A stretch of DNA of 64,000 bases from Streptomyces rubellomurinus (GTDB lineage Bacteria; Actinomycetota; Actinomycetes; Streptomycetales; Streptomycetaceae), in the NCBI RefSeq assembly GCF_000961885.1, contig NZ_JZKH01000020.1, forward strand, positions 1-64,000, in the 5' to 3' direction. Positions 1-7,715 of this stretch are shown piece by piece; within the stretch, counting starts at the first letter, position 1, and each line of letters starts with the position of its first letter. A program made the translations under genes and the position numbers. The notes under the pieces were generated by a model. It saw only the letters and a program-made list of their open reading frames with translations, was not told the origin of the DNA and ran no database searches.

Positions 1-2
1 GC

Positions 3-386
3 AACGCCACCGTGCCGCGCATCTCGCTGATCCTGCGCAAGGCCTACGGCGGCGCCTACATCGTGATGGACTCCCGCTCCATCGGCGCCGACCTGTCCTT
101 CGCCTGGCCGACCAACGAGATCGCCGTGATGGGCGCCGAGGGCGCCGCCAACGTGGTGTTCCGCCGCGAGATCGCCGCCTCGGACACCCCCGAGACGACC
201 CGTGCGCAGCTGGTCAAGGAGTACACGGCCGAGCTGATGCACCCGTACTACGCGGCCGAGCGCGGCCTCGTGGACGACGTCATCGACCCGGCCGACACCC
301 GCCGGGTGCTGATCGACGCGGTCGCCATGCTGAGCGCCAAGCACGCGCTGCTGCCGGCCCGCAAGCACGGCAACCCGCCGCTGTGA
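3..386 (+). CDS. Acyl-CoA carboxylase beta (carboxyltransferase) subunit, C-terminal part
   Basis: The 5' end lies outside the window; 127 residues are visible, read from base 3. The RISLILRKAYGGAYIVM segment followed by an FAWPTNEIAVMG stretch is characteristic of the C-terminal carboxyltransferase half of biotin-dependent acyl-CoA carboxylase beta subunits (PccB/AccB type). These move the carboxyl group from biotin to acetyl- or propionyl-CoA, giving malonyl- or methylmalonyl-CoA. The stop overlaps the GTG start of the epsilon subunit by 4 bp, the usual actinobacterial arrangement. Acetyl versus propionyl preference cannot be told from this part. Confidence 0.93.
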   Translation, partial: NATVPRISLILRKAYGGAYIVMDSRSIGADLSFAWPTNEIAVMGAEGAANVVFRREIAASDTPETTRAQLVKEYTAELMHPYYAAERGLVDDVIDPADTRRVLIDAVAMLSAKHALLPARKHGNPPL

Positions 387-598
387 CCGGCGGCCGGGGC
401 CGCGCGGCGCCGCCCCCGCTGAAGGTCCTGCGGGGCGCCCCCTCGCCGGAGGAACTCGCCGCGCTGACCGGCGTGCTGGCCGCCCTCGCCGCCCGCGGGG
501 GCGGCCGGGCCGCCGTGCCGGACGCCGGCCGCACGGCGGCGTGGCAGCGGGTGCGCGCCGAGGAGATCAGACCGGGTTCGTGGATGGCGCCGAGCTGA
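383..598 (+). CDS. accE: Acyl-CoA carboxylase epsilon subunit
   Basis: This 71-residue protein begins at a GTG that overlaps the beta-subunit stop (GTGA), so translation is probably coupled. It has the family pattern LKVLRGAPSPEELAALTGVLAAL after a short basic, proline-rich lead, and ends in a W-x-x-R segment. Actinobacterial epsilon subunits are small proteins that bind the beta hexamer and raise carboxylase activity. Size, sequence and position directly after the beta gene all agree. No separate promoter is needed. Confidence 0.88.
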   Translation: MTGGRGRAAPPPLKVLRGAPSPEELAALTGVLAALAARGGGRAAVPDAGRTAAWQRVRAEEIRPGSWMAPS

Positions 599-758
599 TA
601 GCCGACCCGGGCTCACCGGGCAAGAGGACAGCGGCCGCTTGTCATGGCAGCTTCCTGAAACGTGACTTGTGACGCCCGTCAGGAATCTGTTACGAACGAC
701 GGCGATGGCGAGATCGCCGCTCGATTGTGATAAAGCTGCGCCCGGAGGGAGGCTGCTG
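599..758. other. Intergenic region before the first SARP gene
   Basis: These 160 bases separate the carboxylase operon from the regulator block. They are less GC-rich than the genes and carry several TGTGA/TTGTGA-like stretches between 660 and 735, where a promoter could lie. No clear consensus was identified. A short inverted repeat GGCGAT...ATCGCC sits at 701-718. No open frame with coding-type codon use is seen. Confidence 0.4.
744..752 (+). promoter_or_regulatory. Ribosome binding site fixing the start of the first SARP gene
   Basis: The sequence GGAGGGAGG lies 6-7 bases before GTG 759. The protein from that GTG begins LQVVFRILGALDV, which matches the usual SARP N-terminus. An upstream in-frame GTG at 669 has no comparable site. 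Confidence 0.7.
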
Positions 759-3413
759 GTGCTGCAGGTGGTGTTCCGGATCCTGGGCGCTCTGGACGTC
801 CGGGCGAACGGAACCCCCGTGCCCGTGGCGGGGGCTCGTCAGCGCACCATCCTCTCGATGCTGCTGCTCTTCGCGAACCGGGTGGTCTCGGTCGACGCGC
901 TGGCCGACGCGGTGTGGCACGGCAACCCGCCGAACACCTTCGTCAACCAGATCGCGATCTGCGTCTCCGGCTTGCGCAAGACCTTCAAGGCGGCGGTCGG
1001 CCGGGACGACCTGATCGTCACCATGCACCCCGGCTACATGCTGTTCGTCGGCGAACACCGCATCGACGCCGTCGAGTTCGAGGAGTGCACGGCCCGGGCC
1101 CGGGAGGCCGCCCGGGTCGGCGACGCCGCCGGGGCGGTCGCCCTCCTGGAGACGGCCCTCGGGATGTGGCGCGGCCCCGCCCTGGAGGGCGTCGCCGGCG
1201 AACGGGTCGAGGCCGGGGCCGCCCGGCTCGCCGAACTGCGCCTGGACGCCTACGAGGAGCTGACCGCGCTGCGCCTGGAGCTGGGCCAGCACCGGGAACT
1301 GGTCGGCGAGCTGTCGGCCTTCATCCGGGAGAACGGGCTGCGCGAGCAGGCCCGCGCCCACCTGATGCTCGCCCAGTACCGCTGCGGGCGGCGGGCCGAG
1401 GCGCTGGAGACCTTCCGGGAGGGCCGCCGACTGCTGATCGAGGAGCTCGGCATCGAACCCGGCCCGGCGCTGCGGGAGCTGCACGAGGCGGTGCTGGCCG
1501 ACTCGCCCCGCCTCGGCCCGCCCGGCGAGCCGGCGGCGGCCCCGCCCCCGCCCCCGCCGCGCGTTCCCGCCCAGCTGCCCTCCGACGTCGCCGCGTTCAC
1601 CGGCCACGAGGACGAACTCTCCTTCCTGGACCGGCTGCTGGACGGGCGCGACGGCCACGACGCCGTCCCGGTCGGTCTGCTCACCGGCCTCGGCGGGGTC
1701 GGCAAGACGGCGCTGGCCGTGCACTGCGCCCACCGGGTCGCCGCCCGCTTCCCGGACGGCCAGCTCTTCGCCGACCTGCGCGGCTACCACCAGAGCGACC
1801 AGCCCGCCGCACCGGGCGTGGTGCTGGAGCGCTTCCTGCTCGCCCTCGGGGTGCCCGCCGAGCGGATCCCCGCCGACCTGGCCGACCGCGGCGCGCTGTT
1901 CCGCAGCGTGCTGGGCGGGCGCCGGGTGCTGGTGGTGCTCGACAACGCCCGCTCCTTCGCCCAGGTCCGCCAGCTGCTGCCGGGCAGCGGCCGCTGCGGC
2001 GTCCTGATCACCAGCCGCGCGCCGATGGGCGGCCTGGCCGGCGACTACGACTTCGTCCACCTCCCGCTCGACACGCTGCGGCCCGACGAGGCCGTCACCC
2101 TGCTCGACCGGGTGGTCGGCGACGGCCGGATCGCGGCCGAGCCGGGCGAGGCCGCCCGGCTCGCCGAGCTGTGCGACCGGCTGCCGCTCGCCCTGCGGAT
2201 CGCGGCCGCCCGACTCGCCGCCAGGCCGCACTGGCCGGTGCGCACCCTGGTGGCCCGGCTGGAGGACCGGCAGCGCCGGCTCGACGAACTCGGCCCGGAC
2301 GAGTGCGGGGTGCGGGCCGCCCTCCGGCTCAGCTACCGCGACCTGCCCGAGCGGGCCGCCCGGATGTACCGGCTGCTCGGCCTGCTGAACGTGCCCGACT
2401 TCGCCGCCTGGGCCGGCGCCGCGCTGCTCGACACCGGGGTGTTAGAGGCCGAGGACCTGATCGAGGAGCTGGTCGACGCCCAGCTCCTCGACGTGCTTCC
2501 GGGCTCCGTCGCCGGCCGGGTCCGCTACCGCTTCAAGGGCCTGCTGCGGCTGTTCGCCCACGAGTGCGCCGAGGAGCGGGTGGGCGAGGCCGAGCGCCGC
2601 GCGAGCCTGCGCCGCGCCTTCGGCGGCTGGCTGTCCCTGGCCGGGGAGGCGCACCGACGCCTCCACGGCGGCGACCAGGCCGTGGTCGAAGGCCCCGACC
2701 ACCGGCACCACCTGCCCGAGCAGCTGGTCGCCGACCTGCTGGCCGACCCGGTGGGCTGGTTCGAGGCCGAGCGCGCCGCGATCGTCGGCGCCGTCGAGCA
2801 GGCCGCCCGCTCCGGCGAGGCCGCCCTCGCCTGGGACCTGGCGATGACCGGCGCCGCCCTCGACCGCGAGCGCGAACACCCGCTGGAGCGCCGTCTGTAC
2901 GGCGAACGCCTCCCAGCCGCCGCGTTGCGCACCGGCGACGAGCTCGCGGAGACCGCGGCGCCGCACGCGCTCGGCACGCTGGAGATCGTCCAGTGGCGCT
3001 ACCACGAGGAGGAGACCGAGCGCCTGGACGTCGCCCTGCGGCTGTTCGAGCACTGCGGCCGGGCCCTGGTGCGGCACAACCAGGCGATGCACCCGCGGTC
3101 GTACGACGTGCCGAGCGCCCGCGGCGGCCGCCGGCTGGCCCTGGACGGCGCCGGCCCGGCGGGCGACCGCCTGGCGGCCACCCGCTCGGTGCCGGGCCGG
3201 TTCCTGGTCGCCCGGGCCGGGCTGGCGATGGCCTGTGTGACGGCGCTGAGCGGCGACCGGTTGGCCGCCGCCGGCTGCCTGACCGAGGCGGAACGGCTGT
3301 TCGAGGAGGTCGGCGCGTCCTTCTGGAGCGCCAAGGCGAGACGGCTGGACGAACTCCTGCGCGGCGCCGAGACGGTGAGCGCCGAAGCGCTGTGGCGGTT
3401 GCTCGAACTATGA
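759..3413 (+). CDS. SARP-family transcriptional activator with NB-ARC ATPase domain (AfsR-like)
   Basis: An 884-residue AfsR-type regulator. The N-terminal winged-helix OmpR-like DNA-binding domain covers about residues 1-95, and the bacterial transcriptional activation domain about 100-250. A proline-rich linker (about 265-280) leads to an NB-ARC ATPase with Walker A GLGGVGKT near residue 310 and Walker B RVLVVLDN near 388. A long C-terminal helical segment follows. SARPs bind heptameric direct repeats and recruit RNA polymerase to antibiotic-pathway promoters; the NB-ARC part senses an unknown signal. A TTA codon at 2442-2444 (residue 562) suggests dependence on the bldA tRNA. A second SARP gene follows 244 bp downstream. 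Confidence 0.9.
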   Translation: MLQVVFRILGALDVRANGTPVPVAGARQRTILSMLLLFANRVVSVDALADAVWHGNPPNTFVNQIAICVSGLRKTFKAAVGRDDLIVTMHPGYMLFVGEHRIDAVEFEECTARAREAARVGDAAGAVALLETALGMWRGPALEGVAGERVEAGAARLAELRLDAYEELTALRLELGQHRELVGELSAFIRENGLREQARAHLMLAQYRCGRRAEALETFREGRRLLIEELGIEPGPALRELHEAVLADSPRLGPPGEPAAAPPPPPPRVPAQLPSDVAAFTGHEDELSFLDRLLDGRDGHDAVPVGLLTGLGGVGKTALAVHCAHRVAARFPDGQLFADLRGYHQSDQPAAPGVVLERFLLALGVPAERIPADLADRGALFRSVLGGRRVLVVLDNARSFAQVRQLLPGSGRCGVLITSRAPMGGLAGDYDFVHLPLDTLRPDEAVTLLDRVVGDGRIAAEPGEAARLAELCDRLPLALRIAAARLAARPHWPVRTLVARLEDRQRRLDELGPDECGVRAALRLSYRDLPERAARMYRLLGLLNVPDFAAWAGAALLDTGVLEAEDLIEELVDAQLLDVLPGSVAGRVRYRFKGLLRLFAHECAEERVGEAERRASLRRAFGGWLSLAGEAHRRLHGGDQAVVEGPDHRHHLPEQLVADLLADPVGWFEAERAAIVGAVEQAARSGEAALAWDLAMTGAALDREREHPLERRLYGERLPAAALRTGDELAETAAPHALGTLEIVQWRYHEEETERLDVALRLFEHCGRALVRHNQAMHPRSYDVPSARGGRRLALDGAGPAGDRLAATRSVPGRFLVARAGLAMACVTALSGDRLAAAGCLTEAERLFEEVGASFWSAKARRLDELLRGAETVSAEALWRLLEL

Positions 3414-3657
3414 GGCCGGCCGTCCGCCGACCCGTCACCGCGACCCGCCGGGGCCGCGGTGACGGCGAGGGAACCGTGCGGGCCGATCTGGGCCTCTTTC
3501 ATTTCAGTTTCGCCGAGGGCGAGTTGGATCCAGCGCAGCGAAATCAGGCCGACATCGCAGGGAAAACCCTGATCGGTAACGTCGGCGTCATCTGGGCGAC
3601 AAGGTCCGGGTGCGGCCCCGCTCGTCGAGGCCGCCACACCCGGGGTGGGGGTGTCAC
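3414..3657. other. Intergenic region between the two SARP genes
   Basis: These 244 bases hold an AT-enriched stretch (about 3497-3512) and a perfect inverted repeat CAGGG-AAAA-CCCTG at 3558-3571. The inverted repeat could be an operator or a small hairpin. A promoter for the second SARP is likely but not identified. No gene is seen. Confidence 0.4.
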
Positions 3658-5622
3658 ATGGAGTTCCGGATCCTCGGTCCGGTGGACGTCGTGGACGACG
3701 GCCGGGCGATACCGCTCGACGGCGCGAAGCAGCGGACCGTGCTCGCGGCCCTGCTGCTCGCCGGCGGCCGGCTGATGCCGGACGACCGGCTCAGCGCGCT
3801 GCTGTGGGGCTGGGAGCCGCCCGCGACCCGCAACGCCCAGCTGTACACCTACGTGTCCCGGCTGCGCGGCCGGCTCGGCCCGCAGGTCGCCCTGGTCCGC
3901 AAGGCCCCGGGCTACCGGCTGGACCTCGGCCCGGCCACCCTCGACCTGCACGCGTTCGAGCGCACCGCCGAGGAGGGCCACGCGGAGCTGGCCGCCGGTC
4001 GCCACGACCGCGCCGCCGTGCTGCTGCGCACCGCGCTCTCGCACTGGCGCGGCACCCCGCTCGCCGGCACCACCGAGCACCTGGCCGACCGCGAGGCGCC
4101 CCGGCTGGAGGAGCTGCGGCTGGCCGCCCTGGAACACCGGGTCGAGGCCGACCTCGAACTCGGCCGGCACGACGAGCTGGTGCCCGAACTCCTGCGGCTG
4201 GTGGCCGAGTTCCCGGTGCGCGAGCGGCTGCGGGGCCAGCTGATGACGGCCCTGCACCGCTGCGGGCGGCAGGCCGACGCCCTCGGCGTGTACGACCACG
4301 GGCGGCTGCTGCTGGCCGAGGACCTGGGCGTGGACCCGGGCGCCGGCCTGCAGGCGATCCACCGGGCGATCCTGCGCGACGAACTGCCCGGCCCGGCGGC
4401 CGCGCAGCCGCCGGCGGTCGTCACCCCGGCCCCGCCGGACCCGGCCGCGCCGGCCTCCGTCTGGACGGCGCTGCGCCCCGCGATGCTGCCCGCCGACACC
4501 CCGGACTTCACCGGCCGGGCCGACGAACTCGCCGTGCTGGCGGCTCGGTTGCGAGTGCCCGCCGAGCGGGTCGAGGGCCTGCCGCGCCCGGCGGCCCCGG
4601 TCACCGTGGTGACCGGCCCGGCCGGGACGGGCAAGTCGGCGCTCGTCGTCCGGGCGGCCCGGCTGGCCCGGGCGGAGTTCCCGGACGGCCAGCTGTACGC
4701 CGACCTGCGCGGCCGCGACGAACGGCCCAAGAGCCCGGCGGACGTGCTGGGTTGGCTGCTGCGGGCGCTCGGCGCGGACGGCCGGGAGATCCCGGACGGC
4801 CTGGACGAGCGGGCGCAGCTGTTCCGCAGCCGGCTGGCCGGCCGCCGGATGCTGCTGGTCCTGGACGACGCGGCCGACGACGGGCAGGTCCGTCCGCTGC
4901 TGCCGGGCGCGGAGCGATGTCGCACGGTGGTCACCTCGCGCGATCCGCTGGCCGGTTTGGAGGGCAGCCGGGCACTGACGCTCGGTTCGCTGGACTTCCC
5001 CGACGCCTACCAGCTGCTGTCGGCCGTCACCGGCCCGGACCGGGTGTCCACCGACCCGGCGTCGGCGGCCCGGATCGTCGAGCTGTGCGACCGGCTGCCG
5101 CTGGCGCTGCGGATCTGCGCGGCCCGGCTGGCCGCCCACCCGCACTGGACGCCCGCCACGCTCGCGGACCGGCTGACCCCGGTCGAGCGGCGGCTGGACG
5201 AACTGCGGCTCGGCGCGCTGGACGTGCGGCAGAGCCTGGTCCCGAGCCACCGCGGGCTGGCCCCGGCCGCCCGGTCCGCGCTGCGCCGGCTCGCGCTGGC
5301 GGAGGCCGCGTCGTTCACCGCGCGGGAGGCGGCGCTGCTGCTGGAGGCCGGGGAGGAGGCGGCCGAGGAGGTGTTGGAGGCGCTGGCCGAGGCGCGCCTG
5401 CTGACCGTGGCGGAGGAGCCGAGGCCGCGGTTCCGGTTCGCCCCGCTGGTCCGGCTGTTCGCCCGGGAGGCCGCCGAAGCCGTGGAGGCCGCCGAGGCCG
5501 GTGGAACCGCGGGAGCCGATGGGGCGGAGGGGGCCGACGGGCCGGCGGCCGTCCGGGCCGCGGGCGCGGTGGGCGCGGTCGCCACCGCGGCGGAGGCGCG
5601 GGTCAGGGCCTACGCGCTCTGA
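3658..5622 (+). CDS. SARP-family transcriptional activator with NB-ARC domain
   Basis: A 654-residue SARP starting at ATG 3658 (MEFRILGPVDVVDDG, a near-perfect SARP N-terminus), preceded by a G-rich ribosome binding region. The winged helix covers about residues 1-92 and the BTAD helical domain about 95-245. An ATPase domain has Walker A GPAGTGKS near residue 320 and Walker B MLLVLDDA near 400. The protein ends about 230 residues earlier than its neighbour, in an acidic alanine-rich tail. The two SARPs are related in layout and lie in tandem, so they are probably paralogues or a regulatory cascade. The likely target is the divergent peptide/halogenase-like promoter region at 5881-6070. Confidence 0.88.
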   Translation: MEFRILGPVDVVDDGRAIPLDGAKQRTVLAALLLAGGRLMPDDRLSALLWGWEPPATRNAQLYTYVSRLRGRLGPQVALVRKAPGYRLDLGPATLDLHAFERTAEEGHAELAAGRHDRAAVLLRTALSHWRGTPLAGTTEHLADREAPRLEELRLAALEHRVEADLELGRHDELVPELLRLVAEFPVRERLRGQLMTALHRCGRQADALGVYDHGRLLLAEDLGVDPGAGLQAIHRAILRDELPGPAAAQPPAVVTPAPPDPAAPASVWTALRPAMLPADTPDFTGRADELAVLAARLRVPAERVEGLPRPAAPVTVVTGPAGTGKSALVVRAARLARAEFPDGQLYADLRGRDERPKSPADVLGWLLRALGADGREIPDGLDERAQLFRSRLAGRRMLLVLDDAADDGQVRPLLPGAERCRTVVTSRDPLAGLEGSRALTLGSLDFPDAYQLLSAVTGPDRVSTDPASAARIVELCDRLPLALRICAARLAAHPHWTPATLADRLTPVERRLDELRLGALDVRQSLVPSHRGLAPAARSALRRLALAEAASFTAREAALLLEAGEEAAEEVLEALAEARLLTVAEEPRPRFRFAPLVRLFAREAAEAVEAAEAGGTAGADGAEGADGPAAVRAAGAVGAVATAAEARVRAYAL

Positions 5623-5625
5623 GGA

Positions 5626-5647
5626 GCGCCCGGCCGCGGCCGGGCGC
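5626..5647. terminator. Palindromic hairpin after the second SARP gene
   Basis: A perfect 22-bp palindrome (GCGCCCGGCCG and its complement) begins 4 bp after the SARP stop codon. It has no T-run, as is common for streptomycete terminators. Confidence 0.55.
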
Positions 5648-5661
5648 CGTGGTGGTGCGCA

Positions 5662-5701
5662 CCCCCTCGGGGCCCGGTCCGTGACCCGGCCGCCGAGGGG
5701 G
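5662..5701. terminator. Stem-loop between the second SARP gene and the convergent peptide gene
   Basis: Arms CCCCCTCGG (5662-5670) and CCGAGGGGG (5693-5701) enclose a GC-rich loop. It lies between two convergent genes, so it may terminate transcription in both directions. Confidence 0.5.
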
Positions 5702-5709
5702 CCCTCCGA

Positions 5710-5880
5710 TCAGCCGCAGCCGCCGGCGTGGCCGCCGTCCAGGCTGCGCAGCGCGCTGAGCTCACCCGGATCGTTCTGCTCCAGCCACTCTCGGAACTCC
5801 AGCTCCAGGCTGTCCATGGCTTCCACGGTGCCGTCCTGCTCCGTCGGCCGCAGGCAGCTCGGGGCGGTGTTCTGGTTCAT
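5710..5880 (-). CDS. 56-residue peptide, candidate ribosomal-peptide (RiPP) precursor
   Basis: A short gene with an ideal ribosome binding site, GGGAGG at 5886-5891, five bases before ATG 5880. The product begins MNQNTAPSCLRPTEQ, has an acidic amphipathic middle LELEFREWLEQNDPGEL, and ends in a Gly-rich tail LDGGHAGGCG with a cysteine next to last (a second Cys is at residue 9). An acidic helical front part and a small Gly/Cys-rich end resemble the leader-core plan of RiPP precursors, but I recognise no described family and no standard maturase is adjacent. It is transcribed divergently from the halogenase-like gene and shares the direct-repeat control region with it. It could instead be a small regulatory or binding protein. 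Confidence 0.6.
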   Translation of the reverse strand: MNQNTAPSCLRPTEQDGTVEAMDSLELEFREWLEQNDPGELSALRSLDGGHAGGCG

Positions 5881-5885
5881 CTCGA

Positions 5886-5891
5886 CCTCCC
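5886..5891 (-). promoter_or_regulatory. Ribosome binding site of the 56-residue peptide gene
   Basis: GGGAGG on the minus strand, spaced 5 bases from ATG 5880. It supports real translation and rules out the longer in-frame start at 5907, which has no such site. Confidence 0.65.
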
Positions 5892-5950
5892 GGCTCGGAT
5901 TGCGCAACGGTGTTCCCCGTCCGCCTCGCGAGCGTCCGTCCGAGCGCTAT

Positions 5951-5970
5951 GAAATTCATATATTTCGACG
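5951..5970. promoter_or_regulatory. AT-rich promoter-like segment in the divergent region
   Basis: The sequence GAAATTCATATATTTC is nearly palindromic and strikingly AT-rich for this genome. On the minus strand it offers -10-like hexamers (TATATG/TATGAA) about 70 bases before the peptide start. A promoter role is inferred. Confidence 0.4.
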
Positions 5971-5986
5971 TCAGGGCGGCGCCACC

Positions 5987-6021
5987 GATATAGGCACGGC
6001 TATAGCCCCGCTATAGGTCCG
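5987..6021. promoter_or_regulatory. Three TATAG direct repeats, candidate SARP binding site
   Basis: TATAG occurs at 5989-5993, 6001-6005 and 6012-6016, each followed by G/C-rich spacers ending in CG, giving repeats of 12 and 11 bp. SARPs are known to bind short direct repeats spaced about 11 bp so that monomers sit on one face of the helix, typically about 8 bp upstream of the -10 box. A -10-like CACGAT lies at 6027-6032, about 8-9 bp after the last repeat and 39 bp before the halogenase-like start. Which of the two upstream SARPs binds is unknown. Confidence 0.55.
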
Positions 6022-6070
6022 TCCCGCACGATGAGTGGGGCATCGGCGTCGGCGGACAAGGGGAGCACAG

Positions 6071-7702
6071 ATGCATGCCCGTATTTCGAGCGTGGTCGTC
6101 CTCGGCGGCGGCCCGGCCGGCTGGATGACCGCGGCCTACCTCCGCAAGGCCCTGCAGGGCACCGTGTCGGTGACCGTCCTGGAGGAACCGGAGACGGCCG
6201 GCGACGCCGGCATCGAGGCCGCCCTGCCGACCCTCCAGCGCTCGTTCTTCCACACCCTCGGCATCGCCGAGGACGAGTGGATGCGGGAGTCCGAGGCGAC
6301 CTTCGGCACGGCCGTGCGGTTCGTCAACTGGCGCACCCCCGGCCCGGGCGACCCGGCCCCGCGCGCCCTGCCGGAGGGCGGCACCGACGCCTTCTACCAC
6401 TCGTACGGCCTGCTGCCCGAGCACGACGAGATCCCGCTGTCGCACTACTGGTACCACCGCCGCCACCACGGCGGGGCCACCGAGCCCTTCGACTACGCCT
6501 GCTTCCGCGAACCGCCGCTGCTGGACGCCCGGCGCTCCCCCCGCTGGATGGACGGGCGGCCCGCGACCCGCTACGGCTGGCACCTCGACCGGGCGAGCTT
6601 CACCGACTTCCTGCGCCGCCACGCCACCCTGCGGCTGGGCGCGCAGCGGGTGCCGGGCACCCTGGCCCGGGTCGAGCTGGACGCCAACGGCTTCCTGGAG
6701 ACGCTGTACACCACGGCCGGCGAGGCCCTGAGCGGAGACCTCTTCGTCGACTGTTCCGGCCCCCGCTCCCGGCTGCTGCGCCAGGTGATGGCCGAGCCGT
6801 ACCTCGACCTCGGCGACCAGCTGCTCTGCGACCGCGCGGTGACGGTGCGCCTGCCGCACGACGACTACGCCCACGGCATCGAGCCGTACAGCACGGCGGT
6901 CGCGATGCCGGCCGGCTGGGCCGGGAAGGTCCCGCTGCTCGGCCGGTTCGAGTCCAGCTACGTCTACGCCAGCGCCTTCGTGGACGCCGGGTCGGCCACC
7001 GAGCAGCTCTGCCGCCTCTGGGGGGTCGACCCGGCCCAGGCCGAGGTCGGCGAGACGGCCTTCCGGGCCGGCCGCACCCGCCGCGCCTGGGTGCGCAACT
7101 GCGTGGGCATCGGCGCCAGCGCCGGCCTGCTGGAGCCGCTGGAGCCGACCGCGCTGCACTTCATCGCCGGCGCGCTGCGCCAACTGGTGCGCCACTTCCC
7201 GGCGGACGCCTTCCACCCGGCCGTGCTGGACGGCTTCAACCGGGAGGTGGCCACCGAGTTCGACGAGTCCCGGGACTTCGTCCAGGCCCACTTCGCCTGC
7301 TCCCGGCGCACCGACACCCCGTTCTGGCGCGCCCACCGCGACGTCGTCCTCCCGGACAGCCTGCGGGCCAAGACCGTCGCCTACCGGGCCGGCCTGCCGT
7401 TCGGCGCCCCGCAGGCCGAGGGGCGGCCGCACCACGGCGGCGCCCCCGAGCCGGGCCGGCTCTGGTCGGCCGCCAGCTACTGCGCCGTGCTCGCCGGGCT
7501 CGGCCTGGAGCCGGACGCGCCGCTGCCGGTGCTGGCCCACCGGCCGGAGTCGGTGCGCGGCGCCGAACCGCTCTTCGAGCGGATCAAGCGCCAGCAGCAG
7601 AACCTGGTCGAGACCCTGCCGGACGCCCACGACTACCTGCGCCACCTGCACGGCCGTTCGGTGGCCGACCACCCGCAGTCCGCGCTGCGCCCGGGCGCGT
7701 GA
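6071..7702 (+). CDS. Tryptophan-halogenase-family flavoprotein lacking the catalytic lysine
   Basis: A 543-residue protein that aligns by eye along its length with tryptophan 7-halogenase PrnA. Matches include the FAD fold VVVLGGGPAGWMTAAYL at residues 8-24, RFVNW at about 83-87, YGWHLDRASFTDFLRR, LGRFESSYVYASAF, LLEPLEPTALHFIAGAL and a YDYLR-like end. Start ATG 6071 follows AAGGGGAG. Key halogenase features are changed. The active-site lysine (PrnA Lys79, in an F-K motif) is glycine (ATFGT, Gly79). The WxWxIP signature reads GWAGKVP. The GVGEAT flavin loop is degenerate, and the serine after the active-site glutamate is proline. It may be a flavin monooxygenase or a peptide-modifying or non-catalytic protein. 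No flavin reductase gene is nearby. Confidence 0.85.
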   Translation: MHARISSVVVLGGGPAGWMTAAYLRKALQGTVSVTVLEEPETAGDAGIEAALPTLQRSFFHTLGIAEDEWMRESEATFGTAVRFVNWRTPGPGDPAPRALPEGGTDAFYHSYGLLPEHDEIPLSHYWYHRRHHGGATEPFDYACFREPPLLDARRSPRWMDGRPATRYGWHLDRASFTDFLRRHATLRLGAQRVPGTLARVELDANGFLETLYTTAGEALSGDLFVDCSGPRSRLLRQVMAEPYLDLGDQLLCDRAVTVRLPHDDYAHGIEPYSTAVAMPAGWAGKVPLLGRFESSYVYASAFVDAGSATEQLCRLWGVDPAQAEVGETAFRAGRTRRAWVRNCVGIGASAGLLEPLEPTALHFIAGALRQLVRHFPADAFHPAVLDGFNREVATEFDESRDFVQAHFACSRRTDTPFWRAHRDVVLPDSLRAKTVAYRAGLPFGAPQAEGRPHHGGAPEPGRLWSAASYCAVLAGLGLEPDAPLPVLAHRPESVRGAEPLFERIKRQQQNLVETLPDAHDYLRHLHGRSVADHPQSALRPGA

Positions 7703-7715
7703 GGCGGCGCGGGCC

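Noticed and set aside
669..758. Longer first SARP protein starting at GTG 669 (with an extra TTA codon)
   Set aside because: Its extra 30 codons do not match the SARP N-terminus and lack genome-type third positions. GGAGGGAGG precedes GTG 759, where the family sequence begins.
690..2231. Long open frame on the minus strand within the first SARP gene
   Set aside because: High-GC DNA gives long antisense frames. Its protein is Gln/Gly/Arg-rich with no family match and lies over a well-supported gene.
4615..5622. Second SARP as a truncated, frameshifted gene
   Set aside because: It is shorter than its neighbour but has continuous family-type coding sequence and intact Walker motifs to its stop, followed by a terminator-like palindrome. 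A shorter SARP class is known.
5710..5907. Peptide gene starting at 5907
   Set aside because: GGGAGG is positioned exactly for ATG 5880. The nine upstream codons would contain the ribosome binding site itself.
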